Shown piece by piece: positions 6,393 to 14,272 of a DNA stretch of 17,888 nucleotides. Position 1 is the stretch's first letter. The number at the start of each line of letters is the position of its first letter. The DNA is from a bacterium (GTDB lineage Bacteria > CG03). Under the pieces are notes generated by a model that did not search any database, was not told where the DNA came from, and saw nothing but the letters and a program-made list of their open reading frames with translations. Made by a program: the position numbers and the translations under genes. The stretch covers positions 1 through 17,888 of the forward strand of contig VMTI01000210.1 of NCBI GenBank assembly GCA_013791675.1, written 5' to 3'.

Positions 6393-9300
6393 ATGAGTTT
6401 CTTAGAAAAACTAATCGCTTATTTTGTTGACCGGCACCTGCTGACCAATTTAATATTCGTCGTTGTCTTTATCGGCGGTATCTTCGCATGGAAAAACACA
6501 AGCAAAGAGGAAATGCCGAATATCACATTTGATTTCGTCCGCATAAGTACCCGTTATTCGGGAGCGACCGCCGAAGAGGTGGAGCACTTTGTGACAAAAC
6601 CCATAGAGGAACAGGTCAAAGGAATTGACGGCGTTTACAGGGTTACGAGCGTATCGGGAAACGGAAGCTCCAGCGTTTCGGTAGAACTGGAACAGAATCT
6701 GCCCAACAGGGACGAAGTCATAATGGATGTGAGAAACGCCGCGCTGGACGCGAAACTTCCGGACGATGTTACGGACGATCCCGACATAAGGGTGTATAAG
6801 ACCAGCAAGATGGCTATTATAGACATAGTACTGATAGACACTAAGACGCATCTGCATACTGTAGAATCCCGGCGTCGGCTGCAGGGGTATGCCCACGCCC
6901 TTGAAAATCAGATTCTGAACCTTCCCGAAGTAAACAGCGTTGATAAAACCAATTATCTGCCGGAAGAAATCCGGATAATGACGGACCCCGCGAAACTGAT
7001 TAAATTTGATATCCCTTTTAACACCGTAATGAGTGAAGTCAGAGCAAACCACGTCCGCCAGCCCGCAGGCAGCATAGATATAAAAAGCGAGCCCAGCGTC
7101 ACCCTGCTCTCGGAACTGGACACCGTAGAGAAACTGAAAAACCTTATTATACAGGGAGGGTTTGAGGGGCAAGTCGTTAAATTAGGCCAGGTTGCCGAAG
7201 TGGAAAAAACTTATAAAAAAGAGAAATCAATTTTCAAGGTTAACGGACATGAAGCCGTAATGCTCCGGGTAGTTAAAAACAGCTCATACGGCATACTGAT
7301 AGCTCTTGATGCTGTGAAAAAACAGGTTGAGTTTTATCGTAAAAACAATATTAAAGGCACAGACATTCAGATTGTCATGCTCGACGACGAATCGGTAGAT
7401 TTGAAAAACCGGCTTTATCTTATAGCGGCAAACGGTTCTCTGGGATTCACGCTGATACTGATAATGCTTTTTATTTTTCTGAATTTCAAGTCGGGCGTGT
7501 GGGTGGCGATGGGTATCCCGTTTACAATGTTTTTCACAATGATTTGCGTGTGGGTGCTGGGCTACACCGTAAATAATATTACTCTCGCCGGAGTTATTAT
7601 CGTTATGGGAATGATAGTGGACGACGCCATCGTGGTATCGGAAAATATTTCGCGGCTTCAGGCCAATGGAATGTCTTCGCATGAGGCCGCCTGTAAAGGC
7701 ACGGCCGCGGTGTTTTTTCCCGTGGTGGCGAGCGTTCTGACCACCTGCGTGGCGTTCCTGCCTCTTTTCTTTTTTCAGGGAAGATTTGTTCAGATGCTCA
7801 AATTTATTCCCATGATTATTTTTTGTATGCTCGGGGCGAGCCTTCTGGAATCGCTGCTGATACTGCCCGGTCATATGCGGTTTGAGTTTCCTAAAATCAA
7901 AAGAAAACACAATAAAATCAGCAATCCGCCGGCGGCGGCGAAAAACGGGCACTGGTTTGACAAAATAGAAGATAGATACGGGCATATACTGGAAAGAGCG
8001 CTTCCTTATAAATGGCTGGTTTTCATTTTATTTTTTGCACTGCTTTTATTGTCAGGTTACATTTTAAAAACAAAGATGAAATTCGTCATGTTCCCCAATG
8101 AGGAGACAAGAGATATCACCATAAGCGGAAATGCCGGAGATGGCGCCGACCGTTATGAGACGGCGGAAACGACAAAAAAAATAGAGCATATACTTTCCGG
8201 ATATCTGGGAAAAGAAGTGATAGGTTTCAGAACACGGGTAGCGAGCAGTCACCGAGGAAGATCCGTGGAAGAAAACAAGTTCCGCGTTAATGTTGAAATA
8301 TTGCCTAAAGATAAGCGCAAAAAATCGGCGGACGCACTGATGAAGGAATGGGAAACCGAAGTAACAAAGATAGACGGCCTTAAAGAAATGAGATTCTCCA
8401 AAAGCCGCTGGGGTTCTGACAGCGGCAGCCCCATAGAGCTCGTCGTTATGGAAAACAATGACGGTATAAGAGATACTGTCGCAGAAAAAATAGCGGCGGC
8501 TATGAAAAAGCACCCCGCGCTTCTGAATGTGGAAATATCCCGCCCGATAACCAATCCGGAATACAAGATAAGCCTCAACAGAGAAAAGATCAAGCGGCTT
8601 GCCATCACACCCTCCAATCTGTCATCCACCATACGCGCGGCTCTCGAGGGCACCATCATATACACCCTGCCCACGGACGACGAAGAAATAGCGGTGCGTT
8701 TTACGACGGTTGACCGTGCGAAAGACAATATTGAAAAAATACTGGATATACCCGTGGAAAACAGAGGCAACTATCTGGTTCCCATGAGAGACATAGTTAA
8801 TGTTGTTGAAACCCGGTCCCCTAATTCCATAGAAAGGAAAGACGGCAAACGGATAACAAAAGTGTTCGCGGATATAAAACCCGGCGTCAAACTGACGCCC
8901 GTCATAATAGCCGAATTTTTTGAGGATAACGAATTCCCTAAAATTTTATCCGAATACCCGACGGTAAGACTGGTCTTTGAAGGAGAGGTGCAGGACACCC
9001 GCGAGTCTAAGGGCGAGCTGAAATACGCGATCATAACCGTTATCTTCCTCATCTATGTTGTGCTGATACTTCTTTTTAATTCGCTCGTGAAACCGCTGAT
9101 CATAATGCTGGCCATACCCTTCGGCGTGGTGGGCGTTATACTCGCATTCTGGCTCCACGGCAAGACGATGTTCGGTTTTTTCGCCGCCATAGGCACCATC
9201 GGCCTCGCGGGAGTGGTGGTCAATGATTCCATACTTATGCTTGTTACGCTATCCGGCAAGTATGATAACAGAAAGAACAAAAGCGCTTCCAATCATCAGA

Positions 9301-9572
9301 TAGCTGATATAGGCAAAACAAGGCTTCGCGCCGTTGTGCTGACGACACTTACGACGGTTGCCGGAATAATCCCGACCGCCTACGGATTTGCCGGTTATGA
9401 CGCTATGCTGGCGGAGATGATGCTGGCCATTGCATGGGGGCTGATGTTTGCCACGCTTATAACGCTGCTGCTTATACCGTGCAGTTTTTCCGTGCTTCAG
9501 GATATACGGTTTCTTATACATCCCGAGCCCGGGGGAAATGGTGCCGGGCCGGCTTCGCCGGGACTTTCGTGA
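6393..9572 (+). CDS. RND-superfamily efflux pump (AcrB/HAE1-like)
   Basis: A 1059-residue inner-membrane proton-driven exporter, full AcrB length. TM1 is at about residues 17-33, followed by a periplasmic porter/docking region, TMs 2-6 (about 345-500), a second periplasmic region and TMs 8-12 to the C-terminus. The TM4 proton-relay pair is present as GMIVDDAIVV (D410, D411; AcrB D407/D408). In TM10 the usual lysine of AcrB is replaced: AGVVVNDSIL has N944 where AcrB has K940. Many HAE1-type RND proteins outside the AcrB group show this ND form. Conserved N-terminal features (STRYSGATAEEVEHFVTKPI, then EEQVKGIDGV) confirm the family. The gene is followed 18 nt later by a TolC-like channel, but no adaptor gene is next to it. 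Substrate unknown. Confidence 0.93.
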   Translation: MSFLEKLIAYFVDRHLLTNLIFVVVFIGGIFAWKNTSKEEMPNITFDFVRISTRYSGATAEEVEHFVTKPIEEQVKGIDGVYRVTSVSGNGSSSVSVELEQNLPNRDEVIMDVRNAALDAKLPDDVTDDPDIRVYKTSKMAIIDIVLIDTKTHLHTVESRRRLQGYAHALENQILNLPEVNSVDKTNYLPEEIRIMTDPAKLIKFDIPFNTVMSEVRANHVRQPAGSIDIKSEPSVTLLSELDTVEKLKNLIIQGGFEGQVVKLGQVAEVEKTYKKEKSIFKVNGHEAVMLRVVKNSSYGILIALDAVKKQVEFYRKNNIKGTDIQIVMLDDESVDLKNRLYLIAANGSLGFTLILIMLFIFLNFKSGVWVAMGIPFTMFFTMICVWVLGYTVNNITLAGVIIVMGMIVDDAIVVSENISRLQANGMSSHEAACKGTAAVFFPVVASVLTTCVAFLPLFFFQGRFVQMLKFIPMIIFCMLGASLLESLLILPGHMRFEFPKIKRKHNKISNPPAAAKNGHWFDKIEDRYGHILERALPYKWLVFILFFALLLLSGYILKTKMKFVMFPNEETRDITISGNAGDGADRYETAETTKKIEHILSGYLGKEVIGFRTRVASSHRGRSVEENKFRVNVEILPKDKRKKSADALMKEWETEVTKIDGLKEMRFSKSRWGSDSGSPIELVVMENNDGIRDTVAEKIAAAMKKHPALLNVEISRPITNPEYKISLNREKIKRLAITPSNLSSTIRAALEGTIIYTLPTDDEEIAVRFTTVDRAKDNIEKILDIPVENRGNYLVPMRDIVNVVETRSPNSIERKDGKRITKVFADIKPGVKLTPVIIAEFFEDNEFPKILSEYPTVRLVFEGEVQDTRESKGELKYAIITVIFLIYVVLILLFNSLVKPLIIMLAIPFGVVGVILAFWLHGKTMFGFFAAIGTIGLAGVVVNDSILMLVTLSGKYDNRKNKSASNHQIADIGKTRLRAVVLTTLTTVAGIIPTAYGFAGYDAMLAEMMLAIAWGLMFATLITLLLIPCSFSVLQDIRFLIHPEPGGNGAGPASPGLS

Positions 9573-9590
9573 CTTATTTAAGGAGTAAGA

Positions 9591-10982
9591 ATGATTAAAA
9601 TATTTTTCGCCGCTCTTTTTATTTTTCTGAATTGCGGCATTTTGTCCGCCAAAGAAGCGCTTAAGGAAAGCGCCCGCGTTCTGACAATAGAAGAATTTAT
9701 TAAAACCGCCGCCTTAAAAGACACAAAATTTGAAGAAATTCTGATAGATGAAATGACACTACAATATAAAAAAGGCCTCGGACTGCCGGCCTCGGACATC
9801 GTGCTGTCAGTCAAAAGTCAATATGAATTTTTTCTCAATCAGGATGAGAGCGGAGTCGCCGCTACGGCGGAGTTAAGCAAACTTTTTCCGTTTACGGGCA
9901 CGGATATTTCCGCTCAATATAAAACAGTGCCGTCGGCGGTTCCCGGTTCGGACAGTTCGGCGATGGCCCTGCTCATTTCCCAGCCGATCGCGAAAAACGC
10001 CTTCGGAAAAGCGACGCGCCTTAAGGATAAGATAATCGGCGCGGGAATTGACGTGATAAAGTACCAGGTGACGGAGGCGTACGAAGACTATCTGGCTAAT
10101 ATTATAACGGCGTATTTTAACTGGTATCTGGCATATGAAAACCTTAAAATAGGCGAATCATCTTACAATCAGAATCTTGAACTTTTGAAGAACATACGAA
10201 ATAGGAGCAAAAATAATATCGCGCTTCCGATAGACGTCAACAAGATAAATATTCAGGTGCTGGTTAAAAAAGAAAATCTGATAACGCTGCGGGAAAAATA
10301 CGACAACACGCTGATTTTTATCAAACAGGCTATCCGCGCGGGCGATGATGAAGCGCTGGAGCCCGCCGACCCTCTTATGTATGACAACAGAAAAATATCG
10401 TTTGACGAAGATTATAAAAATTTCACGCAAAACAGCCGCACATACCGCATCTTAAATCTGTTAGAGGAAAAAAGTGCGCTGAAAGTGTCCGAAGACGCCG
10501 ACGCTCTTCTGCCGTCCACAAATCTTCTTCTCAGTTATGGGATGACAGGTGACGACACGGGAATAAAAAATCCGGAGGATACTCTCTTCGCGGGCGTTGA
10601 GTTAATATGGCCCTTCCCTAATCAGGCAAACCGCGCCGGACTTGAAACGTCAAAAATAGCCTCTCAAAAAACACGGCTATCCAACGCGAACAAATATATT
10701 CAGCTTCGCACCGATTTAAAGGCGCTGCTTATTCAGATAGCAAAAGAGCAGAAACTCATAGCCATAGCCGACGAAAAAATAAATATTGCCAACTCAATAT
10801 TAAAAGATGAGACGGTGAATTACTCTTACGGCAAAGTGTCATTGAACGATTTTATTGACGCCTCAAACCGCGTGGATGAAAATAAATTCAACAAAATACT
10901 CCGCTCCGTTCAGCTCAAAATACTTATGACCGAATGGTTTAGAATGACCGACCGTTTAATTTCAGCAAAAGACATCAGATAA
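9591..10982 (+). CDS. TolC-like outer-membrane channel (RND operon)
   Basis: A 463-residue predicted outer-membrane efflux channel. A signal peptide (IKIFFAALFIFLNCGILSA) is probably cleaved by signal peptidase I. The LNCG there is not a proper lipobox, so a lipoprotein is unlikely. Two halves of long polar helices, with loops such as DIVLSVKSQYEF and TNLLLSYGMTGDD at the beta-strand positions, suit the OEP fold, but similarity to classical TolC is weak and the call leans on size, signal peptide, architecture and position. A strong Shine-Dalgarno (AAGGAG) lies before ATG 9591, 18 nt after the RND stop. It is unlike the first channel (4103-5365) in sequence, so the two exporters do not simply share duplicated channels. 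Confidence 0.8.
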   Translation: MIKIFFAALFIFLNCGILSAKEALKESARVLTIEEFIKTAALKDTKFEEILIDEMTLQYKKGLGLPASDIVLSVKSQYEFFLNQDESGVAATAELSKLFPFTGTDISAQYKTVPSAVPGSDSSAMALLISQPIAKNAFGKATRLKDKIIGAGIDVIKYQVTEAYEDYLANIITAYFNWYLAYENLKIGESSYNQNLELLKNIRNRSKNNIALPIDVNKINIQVLVKKENLITLREKYDNTLIFIKQAIRAGDDEALEPADPLMYDNRKISFDEDYKNFTQNSRTYRILNLLEEKSALKVSEDADALLPSTNLLLSYGMTGDDTGIKNPEDTLFAGVELIWPFPNQANRAGLETSKIASQKTRLSNANKYIQLRTDLKALLIQIAKEQKLIAIADEKINIANSILKDETVNYSYGKVSLNDFIDASNRVDENKFNKILRSVQLKILMTEWFRMTDRLISAKDIR

Positions 10983-10994
10983 CACTGCGTTATC
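10978..10994. terminator. Short inverted repeat at the convergent gene ends
   Basis: GATAAC (10978-10983), 5-nt loop, GTTATC (10989-10994), followed on the plus strand by CCTTATTTGTTC. It overlaps the stop of the TolC-like gene and lies 3 nt from the end of the convergent HEPN gene. The place suits a bidirectional terminator, but the stem is only 6 bp. Confidence 0.35.
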
Positions 10995-10996
10995 CC

Positions 10997-11410
10997 TTAT
11001 TTGTTCTCAAGTAATAATTTAGCTTTCGCTATTATTTTCTTTACAAAATTATAGTAGTCCACACTTTGTTTTTCTGATATTTCTTTCCCGCCGCAATACA
11101 AATCTAAATTTCTTGCCGCCCTCATAGCATTTCCTACCACGTTAACAGTATCATCCTTCAATATGACGCTCAACGTTTCAATAATTTTAATATGGTGTCC
11201 CTGAATACTTCGCACTTTTGCATTCTTCACAGCCGCTATAACAGTTATGCCAGCTTTTATAAGCGCTTTATAGGCATAATCAAATTTAACTTCCGGACTA
11301 TTATTATCTCCGGCAATTTTTAATGTTTTAACAGCGTTGTTAAAATAATCTTTAATCTGTTCCGATGTAAAATTTACGTTTTTAAAATATTTATTCTCCG
11401 CGCTTTTCAT
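10997..11410 (-). CDS. HEPN-domain protein, predicted RNase toxin of a HEPN/MNT module
   Basis: A 137-residue all-helical HEPN protein. The segment KVRSIQGHHIKIIETLSVIL contains an R-x4-H motif (R67, H72), the RNA-cleaving signature of active HEPN domains, here in the GHH form seen in one HEPN subgroup. The first helices (TSEQIKDYFNNAVKTLKIA and DYAYKALIKAGITVIAAVK) complete the bundle. The start overlaps the preceding nucleotidyltransferase by 4 nt (11407-11410), the usual coupling of these pairs. In characterised HEPN/MNT systems the MNT partner adds AMP groups to HEPN and inactivates it. The gene is visibly more A+T-rich than the efflux genes beside it, consistent with transfer. Activity is inferred from the motif only. 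Confidence 0.75.
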   Translation of the reverse strand: MKSAENKYFKNVNFTSEQIKDYFNNAVKTLKIAGDNNSPEVKFDYAYKALIKAGITVIAAVKNAKVRSIQGHHIKIIETLSVILKDDTVNVVGNAMRAARNLDLYCGGKEISEKQSVDYYNFVKKIIAKAKLLLENK

Positions 11411-11952
11411 TTGACTCTTATTTTTTTTCCTGAAAGCACATTGCGTATAAACGAATCTTTTTTGGTTTTTCTTTTCTTAAATTCATTCTCCGTCATATTC
11501 ACCGGATTTATTTCTCTGTCTATACTCTTCTGCAAATTCAAAAGTATTTTATGCAGTTCAATCGTGTCAATATCCCCTATGACAAGTAAGTCTATGTCAC
11601 TGGATAAATCCATTTTATCGGAGGCATACGAGCCGAATATATACGCTTTTTTTATACCCTTTACCCGCTTCAAAATTTCTGATAGATTGTTTTCTATTCC
11701 TATTGTTTTCAAAACTATTTTTTTATACTCGTTATACAGAGGATATTTTCTATTTAACGAGTAATAAATTTGATTTCCCATTTTTTTGGATTTAAACAGC
11801 CCCTCTTTTTCGTATTCTTTAAGTTTTTTTACAAGATTTCTTTTATCCAGCTTAAATTTTACGGTAATCTCATTTATATAAAGTTCTTCCCCGCTGTGAA
11901 GAAAAAAATGAGAAAGCAGCGCCTTCGCGATTTTTGATTTAATTGCAATCAT
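11407..11952 (-). CDS. MNT-type nucleotidyltransferase with N-terminal winged helix, predicted antitoxin
   Basis: A 181-residue protein with two parts. Residues 1-70 form a winged helix-turn-helix (YINEITVKFKLDKRNLVKKL, then KEYEKEGLFKSKKMGNQIYY), and residues about 85-181 a minimal nucleotidyltransferase. The catalytic motif GS-x10-D-x-D is intact (G107, S108, D119, D121; GSYASDKMDLSSDIDLLV). The expected role is adenylylation of the HEPN toxin, while the winged helix would bind the module's promoter, making this a combined enzyme antitoxin and autoregulator. A GGGAGG ribosome site lies about 13 nt upstream of ATG 11952, rather far; no better in-frame start is visible. The operator-like GTGTAA repeats upstream support autoregulation. 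Confidence 0.82.
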   Translation of the reverse strand: MIAIKSKIAKALLSHFFLHSGEELYINEITVKFKLDKRNLVKKLKEYEKEGLFKSKKMGNQIYYSLNRKYPLYNEYKKIVLKTIGIENNLSEILKRVKGIKKAYIFGSYASDKMDLSSDIDLLVIGDIDTIELHKILLNLQKSIDREINPVNMTENEFKKRKTKKDSFIRNVLSGKKIRVK

Positions 11953-11989
11953 CTTACTTCTTACGCCTCCCGGTTACCCGTGTCTCTTT

Positions 11990-12029
11990 TTACACCCATG
12001 AGTGTAATATTTTACACCGCAGAAGTCAA
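11990..12029 (-). promoter_or_regulatory. Promoter of the MNT/HEPN operon with three operator half-sites
   Basis: On the minus strand, -35 TTGACT (12024-12029) and -10 TACACT (12001-12006) are 17 nt apart. Three alternating half-sites overlap it: TTACAC (11990-11995), GTGTAA (12002-12007) and TTACAC (12012-12017). The last two form a perfect GTGTAA-N4-TTACAC palindrome over the -10. The winged-helix antitoxin is the likely binder. Confidence 0.6.
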
Positions 12030-12038
12030 CAGTAACTC

Positions 12039-12058
12039 GGGGCAGGTCTTTATTTGAC
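12039..12058 (+). repeat. Degenerate copy of the inverted-repeat arm at the end of the U32 gene
   Basis: GGGGCAGGTCTTTATTTGAC aligns with the plus-strand left arm at 14195-14218 with one missing T and GACA reduced to TA. It holds the U32 stop codon (12050-12052). It has the same orientation as the arm at the U32 start, so the gene lies between direct copies of the arm. Confidence 0.6.
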
Positions 12059-14212
12059 GCCGCGCTTGAAATTGAATCTTACGGAACCCGGAATACTCTC
12101 ACTCTCGTTATATGAATCAACCAGCGTATTCAGAAATTTCCCGTCCGGCTGAATGAAGCCGAGGTCAATGCCGAAATTCCGTATTCCCATGGACAGCAGT
12201 TTCCGGCGTGAAGAAAACAGACAAAGCGGCTCGGCGGGTATCAAAAGAGTGAGTTTGGATTCGGAAACTGGTAAAAAAGCGGCTTTGCCCTTCACTTTTA
12301 TTTCGCGCGAGATTTTGTCATTTTCCTGTATAAGCTCATGCCCTATATAATCAGGCATAAGAATTCTTGAGCGCACGACGGGGGGATATCCGTACAAATA
12401 TATCAGCATACGCTCCCCCGGAACGGGCCCGCTTAAATCCCGCACATTCAGAGAATCGTCTTCCCACGAAACATTGAAAGAACTTATTCCCCTGTCGTCG
12501 AGAAAAGCCGCCGCGTACGCGTTCCATGTGTAAAGAAACTGGCCTGCCGAAAGCGAGCATCCGGCGCCTTCAAAAAATCCGATTTGAGAAATATTGTTCA
12601 GCGTCCAGCGCTTTACGCCCATGCTTATCATGTTTTCTATTTGCCGCTTAAACAGCTGTATATCTCTCTGCCCTATAAAAGGCGGAAGCTCCATGGTGAT
12701 ATCATTACCCGCGCGGCGGATAATTTCATCGCGCTGATTTATGTTTTCTAAATTCAGTGAGAATACCAAGCGCGGTTTTTTATCACGCCGCAGGAGAGCG
12801 TCCAGCCATCTGACGTCGGAAAACCTTATCCACAGCGTCTCCGCGCCGTCGGATTCACGGACGTTTGTTTTCGCTTTGTTCCATTTGTTGGAAATGAAAG
12901 CCGTGTATGACTGCGGCACCTGATAAACCCGGACAACTTTACCTTTATTTTTCAGCTGATAATTTTTATACATGGCGTTGACATCTTTTTCTATATCTTT
13001 CTGGTCGGTAACGGCATCAGATGTCCTGAAGGCGGGATTTCCTTTCTTAAAATCATCCGCGTTTTCAAGAGCAAAAGTGTATCTGCCCCCGTCCACGGTA
13101 AAGTCCTTCACCTTAAACGCTCTGGTAATGTCCTTCTCCGGATTAGATAAACGGATACGGTCGCCCCGTGAAATGGTGACAGGGGTTGCATCCGCCCCTG
13201 CGGATGCGGCATTTCGTGACTTATTTCCCGGCATGCCGTCCAAAAGCGTTATCGTTACACTGTCTTTAGCGGCCTCTTCCACTTCACCGATGCGGTTTCC
13301 GAGGCACTGCGCTTTTTCCGGCTGAAATATATTTTCATCACGCCCTGAAAAAAGGCAGGTTGTTTTTTCGCGAGCGGTATCCTCGGAAAGAATTTTGTGC
13401 GCCTCGGCTGAAGCCTCGGAAAAATTCTCGTCGGAGGCGTCTAACAGCAGGCGGTAGGCCTTTACCGTCCTGTAAACATATTCGGCGCTCCTCATGCGGC
13501 CTTCTATTTTAAGTGAGGCTATTCCTATTTTTTTCAGTTTCCGCACGTGCCGAGCCAGCTCCATATCCCGCGGAGAAAATAAATAGCCCCTTCTCTTTCC
13601 CTGAAGCCATATTCTCCTGCAGGGCTGCGTGCAGCGGCCTCTGTTGCCGCTGTGCCCGCCTATAAAACTTGAGAAAAGGCACTGTCCCGATACGGAAAAA
13701 CAAATCGCCCCGTGGCAGAACACTTCTATTTCCGCGGGAGAACCCTTTGCGATGATTTTTAATTCAGGATACGAAAGCTCGCGCGCGAGAATCACGCGCT
13801 TGAAACCCGATGCCGCAAGCGCCTCCACGCCCATACGGTTATGCGCGGCAAGCTGTGTGCTGGCGTGCATCTCAATATTTTCAAAATATTTGCTGATAAT
13901 AGCGGCGAGGCCGAGGTCCTGTATGATAAAAGCGTCGGCGCCGAGCTTGTCTATGCCGGAAATAATTTTAACGGCCTCGTGCATTTCCGCGTGCTTGATG
14001 AGCGTGTTCATCGCGGCAAAAACTTTAACATTGTTTTCGTGCGCGTAATCTATAAGCACCGCCATATCGTAGAAAGTAATGTTCGCAGCCTTCAGTCTTG
14101 CGTTGAATCCGGGAGCGCCTATATAAACAGCGTCAGCGCCCGCGCGCACGGCGGCAATGAGCGCGTCTTTAGAGCCTACAGGAGCTAATAATTGGGGGTC
14201 AGGTCTTGACAT
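12050..14212 (-). CDS. U32-family protein with C-terminal extension (RlhA-like)
   Basis: A 720-residue cytoplasmic member of the U32 family. Despite the peptidase name, studied relatives such as RlhA, TrhP and UbiU/V act in RNA or ubiquinone hydroxylation with an Fe-S cluster. The TIM-barrel-like U32 domain covers about residues 7-260. The family signature is EVFCHGAICFSVSGQCLFSS, and four conserved cysteines (C171, C178, C194, C198) are the likely cluster ligands. FSPRDMELARHVRKL and SLKIEGRMRSAEYVYRTVKA are family hallmarks. A DUF3656-like middle region follows, then a second U32-like segment (about 440-640). Total length is that of the long RlhA-type proteins. The first six codons, MSRPDP, are encoded by the repeat arm at 14195-14212, and no Shine-Dalgarno precedes the ATG. 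RlhA orthology is plausible, not proven. Confidence 0.82.
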   Translation of the reverse strand: MSRPDPQLLAPVGSKDALIAAVRAGADAVYIGAPGFNARLKAANITFYDMAVLIDYAHENNVKVFAAMNTLIKHAEMHEAVKIISGIDKLGADAFIIQDLGLAAIISKYFENIEMHASTQLAAHNRMGVEALAASGFKRVILARELSYPELKIIAKGSPAEIEVFCHGAICFSVSGQCLFSSFIGGHSGNRGRCTQPCRRIWLQGKRRGYLFSPRDMELARHVRKLKKIGIASLKIEGRMRSAEYVYRTVKAYRLLLDASDENFSEASAEAHKILSEDTAREKTTCLFSGRDENIFQPEKAQCLGNRIGEVEEAAKDSVTITLLDGMPGNKSRNAASAGADATPVTISRGDRIRLSNPEKDITRAFKVKDFTVDGGRYTFALENADDFKKGNPAFRTSDAVTDQKDIEKDVNAMYKNYQLKNKGKVVRVYQVPQSYTAFISNKWNKAKTNVRESDGAETLWIRFSDVRWLDALLRRDKKPRLVFSLNLENINQRDEIIRRAGNDITMELPPFIGQRDIQLFKRQIENMISMGVKRWTLNNISQIGFFEGAGCSLSAGQFLYTWNAYAAAFLDDRGISSFNVSWEDDSLNVRDLSGPVPGERMLIYLYGYPPVVRSRILMPDYIGHELIQENDKISREIKVKGKAAFLPVSESKLTLLIPAEPLCLFSSRRKLLSMGIRNFGIDLGFIQPDGKFLNTLVDSYNESESIPGSVRFNFKRGVK

Positions 14213-14272
14213 TTGACAGCATACATTTAAAGTTCGCCCGTTTGACTATGTCAAATGTCAAGACCTGACCCC
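14195..14272. repeat. Perfect 24-bp inverted repeat joining ispG and the U32 gene
   Basis: The left arm (14195-14218, beginning GGGGTCAGGTCTTGACA) and right arm (14249-14272, ending AAGACCTGACCCC) are exact reverse complements around a 30-bp centre. The right arm encodes the last four residues of IspG (GVRS) and its TGA stop. The left arm encodes the ATG and first six codons of the U32 gene. Arm ends coincide with codon boundaries at both genes. Similar GGGTCAGGTCTTGACA palindromes are, from memory, widespread in environmental genomes and resemble mobile REP-like elements; no transposase lies in this window. In RNA it would fold into a very stable hairpin without a U-run. Confidence 0.88.

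Noticed and set aside
6450..7985. Long antisense ORFs (over 200 codons) on the minus strand inside the RND gene
   Set aside because: They mirror the strongly coding RND frame, have no recognisable domains or ribosome sites, and are rich in His/Tyr/Arg as expected of antisense translations.
9628..9640. Lipobox in the second TolC-like protein (LNCG)
   Set aside because: Asn precedes the Cys, which does not fit the usual Gly/Ala/Ser; a signal peptidase I site after LSA is more likely.
14195..14272. The inverted repeat as a plain rho-independent terminator of ispG
   Set aside because: No U-run follows on either strand, the ispG stop lies inside it, and the next gene's start codon is in the other arm.
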